Shown here piece by piece: positions 8,731 through 18,626 of a stretch of DNA of 64,000 bases; within the stretch, counting starts at the first letter, position 1, and each line of letters opens with the position of its first letter. Source of the DNA: Verrucomicrobiota bacterium (lineage in GTDB: Bacteria > Verrucomicrobiota > Verrucomicrobiia > Opitutales > Opitutaceae); contig JAEWQP010000030.1 of the NCBI GenBank assembly GCA_023399155.1, positions 1 through 64,000 of the forward strand. The letters are read 5' to 3'. The notes under the pieces are model-generated. The model saw nothing but the letters and a program-made list of their open reading frames with translations. It ran no database searches and was not told where the DNA came from. A program made the translations under genes and the position numbers.

Positions 8731-9474
8731 TCAAGGCTCGGTGCGGCTGAGCTTCTCGCGCGGCACCTTGATGTTCGGCGCACCGTCCACCCAGCGGCCC
8801 TGCGGACGCGCCCAGCGCACGGCGTTGGCGAGGACGCGCCGGATGCTCGGGTCGTAGTAGGTTGGATACGTCTCGTGGCCGGGGCGGAAATAGAAGATGC
8901 GGCCGTTGCCGCGAAACCAGCAGCAGCCGCTGCGGAAAACTTCGCCGCCCTCGAACCAGGAGATGAAGACCTGCTCGTCGGGCGCCGGGATGCCGAAGGG
9001 TTCGCCGTACATCTCCTCGGCCGGCAATTCGATGCAGCGGTCGATGCCGGCGGCGATCGGGTGACCGGGATTGCACACCCAGAGGCGCTCGCGCTCGTCG
9101 GCCTCGCGCCAGGTGAGGGAGCAACTTGTGCCCAGCATGCGCTTGAATATCTTCGCGTAGTGGCCGGAGTGCAGCACGATCAGCCCCATGCCCTCGAGCA
9201 CGCGCGCCTGGACGCGGTCGACCACGGCGTCGTCCACCTCCTTGTGCGCCACATGGCCCCACCACAGCAGCACGTCCGTGGCGGCCATGCGCGACTCCGT
9301 GAGCCCGTGTTCGGGTTCCTGAAGGGTTGCCGTGGATACAGCCAGGTCGGAACCGCTCGCGCGCAGGCCATCGGCGATCGCCTCGTGCATGCCGCGCGGG
9401 TAGAGGGCGGCGACCTGCGGGTGCCGGTGTTCGTGGACATTCTCACCCCAGACGACGACATTGAGCGCGCTCAT
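8731..9474 (-). CDS. ThuA-like (trehalose utilisation family) protein
   Basis: A 247-residue cytoplasmic protein of the ThuA family, a glutamine-amidotransferase-like fold found near sugar metabolism genes; its reaction is not established. It begins MSALNVVVWGENVHEH, and shows the conserved DVLLWWGH (about 67-74), GLIVLHSGHYAK (about 97-108) and YFRPGHETYPTYYD (about 199-212). The last two are characteristic of the family. The gene is divergent from radC. No sugar genes are adjacent, so the substrate cannot be inferred. Confidence 0.85.
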   Translation of the reverse strand: MSALNVVVWGENVHEHRHPQVAALYPRGMHEAIADGLRASGSDLAVSTATLQEPEHGLTESRMAATDVLLWWGHVAHKEVDDAVVDRVQARVLEGMGLIVLHSGHYAKIFKRMLGTSCSLTWREADERERLWVCNPGHPIAAGIDRCIELPAEEMYGEPFGIPAPDEQVFISWFEGGEVFRSGCCWFRGNGRIFYFRPGHETYPTYYDPSIRRVLANAVRWARPQGRWVDGAPNIKVPREKLSRTEP

Positions 9475-9798
9475 GGATCTCGAGGTTATGCGGCACGCTG
9501 GCCGGGTCCAATCGGATGTGCAGTTTGAGGTCGGAGCTGCACCAAAGGCGCGCAGACGGGCGGAAGCGCAGCGCGAGGGGACCGGAGGGACGCTCAGGCA
9601 CGGCCGGTTCGCCTGCCCGCCGACCCCGGGTCATTTGCTCGCGGGCGGCAGCTGGAGGAGCGGCGCACGCCGCGAGCGCCGGCACGCGTGCTGTCAGCGT
9701 CCCTGGCGGGGCTGCATCGTTTCCGAGAATGTCCCGCGAAGTACAGAACGCGGAGAATCGGCTTCACCTGGGCGGACGGTTCGAGACAATCCCCGGTC
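9475..9798. other. Intergenic region between ThuA-like gene and radC
   Basis: A 324-nt divergent gap that must hold promoters for both genes. I see no clear -35/-10 pair, hairpin or repeat array. The radC frame is open through most of it (from a GTG at 9688), but the encoded residues do not resemble the RadC family. Confidence 0.4.
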
Positions 9799-10530
9799 GT
9801 GCCCCGTCTGAAGGCTGAACCCCTCCCCGAGCCGGTGCGCTTGCGCGACCTCGCCGTCGGCGAGCGGCCCCAGGAGCGCCTCGAGCGCCATGGTCCCACG
9901 GCGCTGAGCGAGATCGAACTGCTCGCGCTGCTCCTGCGCAAGGGTACGCGCAAACACGACGTGCTTGCCATCGCGCGGCAGATGCTCACGGCCGCCGGCT
10001 CGCTCGACGGCCTCCTGCGCTGGACGGAACAGGATTTGCAGACAATCCCAGGCATCGGCCGGGTGAAGTCCGCGCAACTGATCACGGTGCTCGAGGTCGC
10101 GAAACGCGTGCGTCATGGGTCGGCGGCGCCCGCACCCGTGTTCAAGACGGCGGAGGATGTCTTCGAGCATTTCGCCCTGCCCACGGCCGGGCTTGCTGTC
10201 GAGAAGTTCTGGGTCCTCTGCCTCAACCGCAAGAACCGGCTCCTGCGCCAGCACGAGGCGACCTCGGGGACCGCCAGCAGCAGCCTGGTTCATCCCCGCG
10301 AGGTGTTTCGCGAAGCGATCCGCTTCGGCGCGAGCGCGGTGATCTGCCTGCACAACCACCCGAGCGGCGACCCCGCGCCCAGTGCAGCCGACATCCAGGT
10401 CACCCGCCAGCTGCGCGAGGCCGCGCGTGCGGTGGACATCGACCTGCTCGACCACGTGATCGTCGGGCGCAAGGCGACCGATCCGGCCGGGTTGGGGTAT
10501 TATAGTTTCCGCGACGCCGGACTGCTTTAA
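9799..10530 (+). CDS. radC: RadC family JAB/MPN protein
   Basis: A 243-residue RadC-type protein; despite its name its role in repair is doubtful. Residues 12-30 (VRLRDLAVGERPQERLERHG) begin the N-terminal UPF0758 helix-hairpin-helix part, with IPGIGRVKSAQL at about 78-89. The metal-binding JAMM motif CLHNHPSGDPAPSAAD lies at about 183-198, with the two His and the Asp in place, preceded by a conserved Glu. The GTG at 9799 gives the usual family length; another GTG at 9688 would add 37 unsupported residues. Confidence 0.93.
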   Translation: MPRLKAEPLPEPVRLRDLAVGERPQERLERHGPTALSEIELLALLLRKGTRKHDVLAIARQMLTAAGSLDGLLRWTEQDLQTIPGIGRVKSAQLITVLEVAKRVRHGSAAPAPVFKTAEDVFEHFALPTAGLAVEKFWVLCLNRKNRLLRQHEATSGTASSSLVHPREVFREAIRFGASAVICLHNHPSGDPAPSAADIQVTRQLREAARAVDIDLLDHVIVGRKATDPAGLGYYSFRDAGLL

Positions 10531-10555
10531 GGGACGGTGGGAACGGCAAACCGGG

Positions 10556-10583
10556 AGTCGGAAGGTTGAAGGTGGGAAAGTGG
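10556..10583. repeat. Short heptamer array upstream of cstA
   Basis: Four degenerate 7-nt units (agtcgga, aggttga, aggtggg, aaagtgg) between radC and cstA. The period is 7, as in the other arrays of the window, but there are few units and I am less sure of it. Confidence 0.4.
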
Positions 10584-10660
10584 GCATGTACCGACCGATC
10601 CGGTGTTGCGACTGAGCCGGGATTTTGTCGAGGTGGCGGGCCTCATCCCCAAGCGCCCGC

Positions 10661-12403
10661 ATGTCCCTGATCCTTTTCCTTGGCGTCTCCGGCCTGATCC
10701 TCGCCCTGGCATATCGCTGGATGGGGCGTCGACTGGCGGCGTTCCTGCACCTGGACGCGAGTGCGCCCGTGCCGGCGCATGCGCAGCGCGACGGCCTGGA
10801 CTTTGAACCGGCGCGCGCGGGCTATCTTCTCCCCCAGCATTTTTCCGCCATCGCGGCGGCCGGGCCGATCGTCGGGCCGATTCTTGCGGCCACCTACTTC
10901 GGCTGGCTGCCCGCCTGGATCTGGATCATCCTCGGGTCGATCTTCATCGGCGGTATCCACGACATCATGACGCTCGTCGCGTCGGTCCGCCATCGCGCGG
11001 GGTCGATCGCACTGGTCGTGCGCAGCTACATGAACCGCCGCTCCTACGCGCTGTTCATGGGGTTCATCTGGATCTCGCTCGTCTACGTGATCATCGCGTT
11101 CGCCGATGTGACGGCCGGCACCTTCGTGCAGCCAGCCTCGACCGCGGACGCGGCCGCTCCAGGGCCGGCGGTCGCCTCGTCCTCCCTCCTCTATCTGCTG
11201 CTGGCGGTCGCGATGGGGCTGACGGTGCGGTTCCTCAAGGTCAGCGCCGAGAAAGCCAAGTGGATCTTCCTGCCGCTGGTGTTTGGCGCGATCCTGGCCG
11301 GTCCGTATCTGCCGCTGGACATCACGCGGTTTGTCTCCACGGAACGTCCACAACTCACGTGGGACTACCTGCTCCTCGGTTACTGTTTCCTCGCCGCCAT
11401 CTCGCCGGTGTGGCTCCTCATGCAGCCGCGGGGCGCGCTCGGCGGCTATTTCCTCTACATCATCATCCTCGTGGGCGTGGTCGGCATCGTGCTGGGCGGA
11501 CTGACCGGCGGGCTCGCGATCCAGTCGCCCGCGATCGGATCGGGCAACCTCCTCACCTTCGACGGAGCTACGCCGCCGATCTTTCCGGTCTTGTTCATCA
11601 CCGTGGCGTGCGGGGCGTGTTCGGGGTTTCACTCCATCGTCGCGAGCGGAACGACATCGAAACAGCTGCACAATGAAATGGATGCCAGGCCCGTGGCCTA
11701 CGGCGGGATGTTGCTGGAGGCGTTCTTCGCGTGCATCAGCCTCGCGACCGTGATGATCCTGGCCAAGCCGGGCGGCCGCCCCGACGCGACCTACGCAGAC
11801 GGAGTGGCGGTGTTCATGCACCATGCGACCTTCGGCTTCGTTTCGATCGAGATGGCGCGGCAGTTCGGCCTGCTGTGCTTCGCCACGTTCGTGTTCGACA
11901 CGCTGGATGCGTGCACGCGGCTGGCCCGCTATGTGGTGACGGAAGCACTGGGCTGGACGAGCCGCGCGGGCGCCGCGACCGCGACGATGCTCACGCTGCT
12001 GGTTCCGGTGCTCGTGGTGAGTCTGCCTCCCGCGTCGGTAGGCGGCCAGTTGCTGCCGATCTGGCGCGTGTTCTGGAACCTGTTCGGTACCTCGAATCAA
12101 TTGCTCGCCGCGCTCGCGCTCCTGGCGGTGACGGTGTGGTTGCGTCAACGCAGACGCCCGCTCTGGTACACGCTCGGGCCCACCGCGTTCATGCTGGCGA
12201 TGACCTTGTGGAGCCTCGCCGCCACGCTCCAGCAACACCTCGCGCGGCTCGGGCGGGGTCCGATCGCCACTGCGCACCATGTCGAGTTCGGCGTGGCACT
12301 TGTGCTGGCGGCGATGGCGGTCTGGCTGGTGATCGAGGCGGCGCTGCTCGTGCGCGAGCGTCCTGACATTCGTGTTGCGGACACCTCAGCCGCCGGCCGG
12401 TGA
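10661..12403 (+). CDS. cstA: Carbon starvation protein CstA
   Basis: A 580-residue polytopic membrane protein of the CstA family, known in enterics as a peptide or pyruvate uptake system. Hallmarks are the early YLLPQHFSAIAAAGPIVGPI (about residues 56-75), GGIHDIMTLVASVRHRAGS (about 96-114), CGACSGFHSIVASGTTSKQ (about 323-341) and WRVFWNLFGTSNQLLAALA near the C-terminus. At least 14 hydrophobic segments can be counted. The ATG at 10661 was chosen because MSLILFLG starts the first membrane segment. The 3' end is overlapped by the opposite-strand YjdF-like frame. Confidence 0.95.
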   Translation: MSLILFLGVSGLILALAYRWMGRRLAAFLHLDASAPVPAHAQRDGLDFEPARAGYLLPQHFSAIAAAGPIVGPILAATYFGWLPAWIWIILGSIFIGGIHDIMTLVASVRHRAGSIALVVRSYMNRRSYALFMGFIWISLVYVIIAFADVTAGTFVQPASTADAAAPGPAVASSSLLYLLLAVAMGLTVRFLKVSAEKAKWIFLPLVFGAILAGPYLPLDITRFVSTERPQLTWDYLLLGYCFLAAISPVWLLMQPRGALGGYFLYIIILVGVVGIVLGGLTGGLAIQSPAIGSGNLLTFDGATPPIFPVLFITVACGACSGFHSIVASGTTSKQLHNEMDARPVAYGGMLLEAFFACISLATVMILAKPGGRPDATYADGVAVFMHHATFGFVSIEMARQFGLLCFATFVFDTLDACTRLARYVVTEALGWTSRAGAATATMLTLLVPVLVVSLPPASVGGQLLPIWRVFWNLFGTSNQLLAALALLAVTVWLRQRRRPLWYTLGPTAFMLAMTLWSLAATLQQHLARLGRGPIATAHHVEFGVALVLAAMAVWLVIEAALLVRERPDIRVADTSAAGR

Positions 12404-13017
12404 GGCCGCACGAAGCGGCTGATCGCGCGTTCGTGGATACGGCCGAGTGCGACTTGTGCCGCGACCGCCCCGAGCAGCGCCAGGAACATGTCCCACTGCG
12501 TGTCCCAGACATCGCCCTGGGTTCCGAGGAACGCGTCGGCTGATTCGCCTCCGGCCAGCGCAGCCCACCATTCGATGAGTTCGTAGAAGGCACTGATCGC
12601 GAGGCACACGCAGGTGGTCAGAAACAACAGCCATTTTCCCGGCTGCAGTGGGGAGCTTCGCAGGAGAATCTCGCGCACGAGGATCGCAGGAACGAAGCCC
12701 TGCGCCAGGTGGCCGATGCGATCGTAGTGATTTCGGGCAAAGCCGAACCAGTCCTGCAGCCAGAAGCCGAGCGGGACCTCGGCATAGGTGTAGTGTGCGC
12801 CCAAGCCCAGGATGCAGGCATGTAGAAACATGAGCCGGTAGCTCAAGGGCGTAAACGGGAACCGTGCCGCGGTGAACACCAGGAGCGGCGCGGCGAGCAA
12901 GGCCGGAGCGACTTCCATCCACCAAGTCGCACGATCGCGTGGCCCGAGGCCCGACCAGACGACCATGATAAGGGCAGCGGTGAGCAGGGCCAGGGGTTCG
13001 CGGGAGCGATGGGCCAT
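12145..13017 (-). CDS. DUF2238 (YjdF-like) membrane protein with C-terminal extension
   Basis: A 290-residue frame whose first 204 residues match the YjdF/DUF2238 integral membrane family (about 200 residues in E. coli), with about six membrane segments. The hallmarks are HYTYAEVPLGFW (about 95-106), NHYDRIGHLAQGF (about 114-126), YELIEWWAAL and LGTQGDVWDTQWDMF. Function is unknown. No stop codon follows the conserved part, so the frame continues for about 86 residues antisense to the end of cstA. This extension is low-complexity and looks like an antisense shadow that is nonetheless translated if no frameshift exists. Confidence 0.75.
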   Translation of the reverse strand: MAHRSREPLALLTAALIMVVWSGLGPRDRATWWMEVAPALLAAPLLVFTAARFPFTPLSYRLMFLHACILGLGAHYTYAEVPLGFWLQDWFGFARNHYDRIGHLAQGFVPAILVREILLRSSPLQPGKWLLFLTTCVCLAISAFYELIEWWAALAGGESADAFLGTQGDVWDTQWDMFLALLGAVAAQVALGRIHERAISRFVRPHRPAAEVSATRMSGRSRTSSAASITSQTAIAASTSATPNSTWCAVAIGPRPSRARCCWSVAARLHKVIASMNAVGPSVYQSGRLR

Positions 13018-13137
13018 GGGTGTGCACCTTGCCCGATTCAGACGAGCGTGTCGATCACCGGCCTTGCACCGGAAGCGGCCCTGCATGCTCCCTTCGGGCT
13101 TGTGCGGGACTCCCCGCACCTTCCACACTCTGCGTCC

Positions 13138-14394
13138 ATGGCCCGCGAGCCCCACCGTTCGTCCGAGATACTCGACGCCGTCGCCCTGCTCGTCGTCGAC
13201 ATGCAGGACGCGTTCCTGAACGTCATGCCCGACCGCGAGGCCGTGCTGCGACGCACGGCATTTGCGATCGAAGCTGCCCGCGCTTTCGGCATCAAGGTGA
13301 TCTTCACCGAGCAGGTGCCCGCCAGGCTCGGCCCGACCCACGCGGATCTTCTCTCGCTCGCACCGGAGGCCCGGGTCTTTGCGAAGAACGAGTTCTCCGC
13401 GCTGCTGGCCGAGGGGCTGCAGGACTACCTGCGGCGGATCAATGTCTACCATCTCCTGCTGGCGGGCATCGAAACGCCGATCTGCATTTACCAGACCGCG
13501 CTGCATGCGCAGGACAACGACCTCGATGTGACGCTTCTCAGCGATTGCACGATGGGCCGGCGTCCCGACGACTGCGTCATCGTGCTCGAGGCGCTGTCCC
13601 GCGCGGAATGTCACGTGCTGCCGGCCGAGACGGTGTTCTACAGCATGCTCGGCACGAGCCTGAACCCGCGGTTCGCCCATTTCACCCGGATCGTAAAGCG
13701 TTACGCGGGCGAAGATCCCATTGATGGCACGCCGACGCCTCCGCCTGAGCCGGATGCGCGTCCCGCCCGTGACGAACGCCGCGACGCACCACGGCGCGGC
13801 GACGAACGGCGCCAGGGCGGCGACCGCGGCCGCGGCGACCGACGGCGTCACCCCGGCCGGCCCGACGCCGGCGAGATCGCAGCCGAGGCGGCCGCCGACG
13901 AGGCATCCACGGAAGAACTACGAGCCGAGGATGGTATCTCGGAAGACGAGGCCAACCAACCCTCTTACGAAGAGGCCACGGCCGATCATTCGGCCGTCGA
14001 AGGCGAGAGCGCAGCCTCCGAGCCGGTGATGGAAGACGACCGTCCCTCAGAGACCGCTCCACGCGCCGAGGCATCAGCCGCGTCTGATGACGCGGCTGGC
14101 GACGGCGATGGCGACGACGCCGCCTCGGATGAAGCAGCGTCTGGCGAGGACGAGGATGGCGAAGGTGCGCCGAAAAAGCGGCGCGGGCGCCGACGCCGTG
14201 GAGGCGCACGGCGCCGCCGCGCGCGCGAGCGTGCTGCAGCAAATGGCGATCAGACCGAGGGCGCGCGCACCGAAGCCGGTCCGGGCGAAACAGCTCCAAC
14301 GGCTGGTGAATCCGCGGAGAGTTCGCCGGTCCGTCCCGATGCCAAGGAGGGCGGCGCGCCAGTGCCAAGCCCGGACGGCCCTCCCCTTCCCTAG
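13138..14394 (+). CDS. Isochorismatase-fold hydrolase with Arg-rich disordered tail
   Basis: A 418-residue protein in two parts. Residues 10-195 form a cysteine-hydrolase (isochorismatase-like) domain with the catalytic triad Asp21 (LLVVDMQD), Lys83 (FAKNEF) and Cys116 (GIETPICIYQTA). Residues 197-418 are a low-complexity charged tail: first Arg/Asp-rich (about 205-245), then acidic, then a dense basic patch PKKRRGRRRRGGARRRRAR around residues 344-362. Such tails bind RNA or tether RNases in other bacteria. The next gene, 24 nt downstream, is a YhaM-like exoribonuclease, which supports an RNA link by inference. The substrate of the hydrolase domain is unknown. Confidence 0.85.
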   Translation: MAREPHRSSEILDAVALLVVDMQDAFLNVMPDREAVLRRTAFAIEAARAFGIKVIFTEQVPARLGPTHADLLSLAPEARVFAKNEFSALLAEGLQDYLRRINVYHLLLAGIETPICIYQTALHAQDNDLDVTLLSDCTMGRRPDDCVIVLEALSRAECHVLPAETVFYSMLGTSLNPRFAHFTRIVKRYAGEDPIDGTPTPPPEPDARPARDERRDAPRRGDERRQGGDRGRGDRRRHPGRPDAGEIAAEAAADEASTEELRAEDGISEDEANQPSYEEATADHSAVEGESAASEPVMEDDRPSETAPRAEASAASDDAAGDGDGDDAASDEAASGEDEDGEGAPKKRRGRRRRGGARRRRARERAAANGDQTEGARTEAGPGETAPTAGESAESSPVRPDAKEGGAPVPSPDGPPLP

Positions 14395-14418
14395 CCGAGC
14401 CAAGACGTCCCACTGCCG

Positions 14419-15474
14419 ATGCCGGTCGCCCGCCTCACTGTCGCGGAACTGCGTGCCGCCAACCGCACCAGCGGCGAGGAATTCGAAGCGCTCCTGATCC
14501 TGCGCAAGCTCGCCACCCGGACGGCGCGCAACGACAACACCTACCTCGCGATCGAGTTCGGCGACCGCACCGGCTCCTTCAGCGCCAACGTATTCGCTGA
14601 CAGCCCGCTCAACGACGTGCTGCGCGGTGCCGGCGAGGGCGCGGTGCTCTGGGTGGCGGCGAAGATCGACTTCTTCCAGGGGCGGCTCTCGCCGCGCCTA
14701 CAACAGGTGCGCCTCGTCGCGGACGAGGAACTCGCCCCGATGGGCGGAATCGACGCGCTGGTCGAATGCAGTCCCGAGGACCCCGGCGCGCTGCGGGACG
14801 AACTCCACGGCCTGATACTCAGGATCGAGCACGAACCGCTGCGGCGGACGGTCGAGGTGGCGCTCGAATCGGTGCAGGAAACCTTTTACAGCTCGCCCGC
14901 AGCGGTGGCCATGCACCACGCCTACCGCTGTGGCCTGCTCGAGCATACCGTGCACGTCACCCGCGCGGCGGTCGCGCTCCTGCCGCTGTATCCGGAAATC
15001 TGTGCTGACCTCGTCCTGGCCGGCTGCCTCCTGCACGACATCGGCAAGGCGCACGAATACGCGGGCACGCTGACCTCCAAGAAAACCCGTACCGGGCAGC
15101 TGCAGGGGCACGTCGTGCTCGGCTACCGCGCCGTGCGGCGTGCCGCGCTGACCGTGCGGCTGAGCGACGATCTCCTCGAGCGGCTCGAGCACATCATTCT
15201 CAGTCACCAGGGTGAACTGGAATGGGGCGCGGCCGTCATGGCGGCGACGCCCGAGGCCGTGTTTGTCTCGATGGTCGACAACCTCGATGCGAAGATGGGC
15301 ATGGTGCAGCGCGCCCTGCGCAACGGTGACGAGTTGACTGAGTTTTCCGAGTTCCTGCCGGGATTGAAGTCGGTGCTGTTGCGCAGCAAACCGCTATTCC
15401 CGGTCCCGAGCGTCCCCGTGGCCGACGTGCCGCCCGGCGCGGAAGACTCGGCCTCAGCCGTGGCCGAGTCGTAG
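14419..15474 (+). CDS. YhaM-like 3'-5' exoribonuclease (OB fold plus HD domain)
   Basis: A 351-residue protein with an N-terminal OB-fold nucleic-acid-binding domain (about 1-110; KLATRTARNDNTYLAIEFGDRTG) and an HD phosphohydrolase domain (about 155-300). The metal-binding motif is LAGCLLHDIGKAHEY, preceded by GLLEHTVHV and followed by HIILSHQGE and MVDNLDAKMG. This order matches B. subtilis YhaM/CbfA, which trims RNA and DNA from the 3' end. It follows the isochorismatase-like gene closely and is probably in its operon. A pseudo-repeat Pro/Ala-rich tail ends the protein. Confidence 0.88.
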   Translation: MPVARLTVAELRAANRTSGEEFEALLILRKLATRTARNDNTYLAIEFGDRTGSFSANVFADSPLNDVLRGAGEGAVLWVAAKIDFFQGRLSPRLQQVRLVADEELAPMGGIDALVECSPEDPGALRDELHGLILRIEHEPLRRTVEVALESVQETFYSSPAAVAMHHAYRCGLLEHTVHVTRAAVALLPLYPEICADLVLAGCLLHDIGKAHEYAGTLTSKKTRTGQLQGHVVLGYRAVRRAALTVRLSDDLLERLEHIILSHQGELEWGAAVMAATPEAVFVSMVDNLDAKMGMVQRALRNGDELTEFSEFLPGLKSVLLRSKPLFPVPSVPVADVPPGAEDSASAVAES

Positions 15475-15550
15475 TCGTTTCCCGGCGACAGATCGGGCGG
15501 CTTCCAAGCTCAGACCTCAGGGCCAGGCACGCCCCCGCGTCGCGAAGCTC

Positions 15551-15805
15551 CTAATCCTGCATGCTGCACACGGCGAGGACGCGGATCTTGCGGGTGGGAT
15601 GATCGGCCCAGTAGACGAAGGCGACGCCGCTGATCACGGCGATGCGATTGGCGCGTCCCTGCTGGTCGAGCGCCGGCGCGATCCCTGGGTTGGCCGGATC
15701 GGCGGGGAGGCACTGCACCGCGGCCAGAAACTTCCTGCGCTCGCCGGGTGAATCGATCGCAGCGAGTTCCTCCAGCACATCCTGCGCAAACTCAAGGTCG
15801 TACAT
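15551..15805 (-). CDS. RelE/ParE-family toxin-like protein
   Basis: An 84-residue protein of the RelE/ParE superfamily, whose members cleave mRNA at the ribosome or poison gyrase. It shows MYDLEFAQDVLEELAAID at the N-terminus, a helical pair, and a C-terminal strand series ANRIAVISGVAFVYWADH then RKIRVLAV, typical of the fold. The likely antitoxin is the 70-residue gene upstream on the same strand, but 190 nt that include a dispersed repeat and a hairpin separate them. Typical pairs overlap or are adjacent. Confidence 0.7.
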   Translation of the reverse strand: MYDLEFAQDVLEELAAIDSPGERRKFLAAVQCLPADPANPGIAPALDQQGRANRIAVISGVAFVYWADHPTRKIRVLAVCSMQD

Positions 15806-15860
15806 CAGCGTGTTCTTCCGGCGCGTCCAGGCCTGAGGTCGATCGTCGCCATCTCAGCCT

Positions 15861-15908
15861 GGAATGTGTCATGCACTCGCGAGGACGGCTTCGCAGGCGG
15901 GGCGCGCT
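15861..15908. repeat. Dispersed repeat with GTGTCATGCAC and GGGCGCGCT, copy 1
   Basis: These 48 nt match 53549-53596 at 38 of 48 positions in the same orientation. Shared blocks are gtgtcatgcac, tcgcagg and gggcgcgct. Related shorter copies in the other orientation occur at 59646-59678. The copy lies between the putative antitoxin and toxin genes. Confidence 0.6.
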
Positions 15909-15934
15909 CTGCTAATAGGCCGATTCGCACTCGC

Positions 15935-15955
15935 GGCGGGTTCGAGGAACCCGCC
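15935..15955. terminator. 9-bp perfect hairpin between antitoxin and toxin
   Basis: ggcgggttc (15935-15943) pairs perfectly with gaacccgcc (15947-15955) around loop gag. It lies between the two toxin-antitoxin genes and could reduce toxin transcription or be part of the dispersed repeat. No T tract follows on either strand. Confidence 0.45.
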
Positions 15956-15995
15956 CTACCCAGGAGATACCGCGCAGCGAAGTTCATGAGGGGTT

Positions 15996-16208
15996 CTAGG
16001 CCGTGCGGACCTCGAGTTGGCGAATGAGTTGCTCCACCGCCTGCAACGAGACGCCCGCGCCTTTGTCGATCTGCTGATTTCGGCGCGCAAGTTCCTCGCG
16101 CCACTCCGGCGAGTTGAACACCTGGTGTGCGCGCACGACCGAGGCAAACACTGACTGCTCGACCGCGGAAAGTGCGTTGTAGGCTTTGATCAGGGCGTCC
16201 ACGTCCAT
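15996..16208 (-). CDS. Small antitoxin-like protein
   Basis: A 70-residue acidic and helical protein starting MDVDALIKAYNALSAVEQ and ending with WREELARRNQQIDKG followed by SLQAVEQLIRQL. This pattern (helical region, then WREE.ARR...IDKG....EA...) resembles addiction-module antitoxins of the TIGR02574 type, which pair with RelE-like toxins. The ATG at 16208 is used; an upstream TTG would add three residues. Its position upstream of the RelE-like gene on the same strand supports the assignment. Confidence 0.55.
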   Translation of the reverse strand: MDVDALIKAYNALSAVEQSVFASVVRAHQVFNSPEWREELARRNQQIDKGAGVSLQAVEQLIRQLEVRTA

Positions 16209-16375
16209 GCAGCGCAACGAGTGATACCAAGGGGGTTATCCCAACCCTCATGGTCAGGACAACTTAGGTGTAACGGACGGGAACAGCTCAACCTGAGCGA
16301 CGCCAGCCTTTAGTAACGGCACGTGCGACCGTGCGAAACGTTTGTCACCGCGCGCAACCTACACCGACTGGCGCG

Positions 16376-16397
16376 GCCTGAGTAATTCACCTCAGGC
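16376..16397 (-). terminator. Stem-loop downstream of acs
   Basis: gcctgag (16376-16382) pairs with ctcaggc (16391-16397) around an 8-nt AT-rich loop, 23 nt beyond the acs stop codon on the minus strand. It lacks a U tract, so termination may be weak or Rho-dependent. Confidence 0.35.
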
Positions 16398-16420
16398 AAC
16401 GCGGCGAACGCCCGCCCGGA

Positions 16421-18373
<1,953 letters not shown>

Positions 18374-18626
18374 CTGAATACCTCTTTGGGGGAAAGGGTT
18401 ATCTGGCTGGGGGGATAATCGGGACGCACTTCATTGGGCGTTCAACCGGCGCGGTCAATCCTCGAAGTCTCTGTCCGTCTGCGGGTCGGCCATTCTGCAC
18501 GCTGAGCAGCCCTTTCGCGTGCCGTGTCTTCTCCCGCCGCCGGTCCTCTGCCGTGAGCATCACGCGCAGTCGCCCGTCTGTCAGCTCCCCTTCGCGGTGC
18601 ACAGCGCCGCCTCAACACACCTCAGC

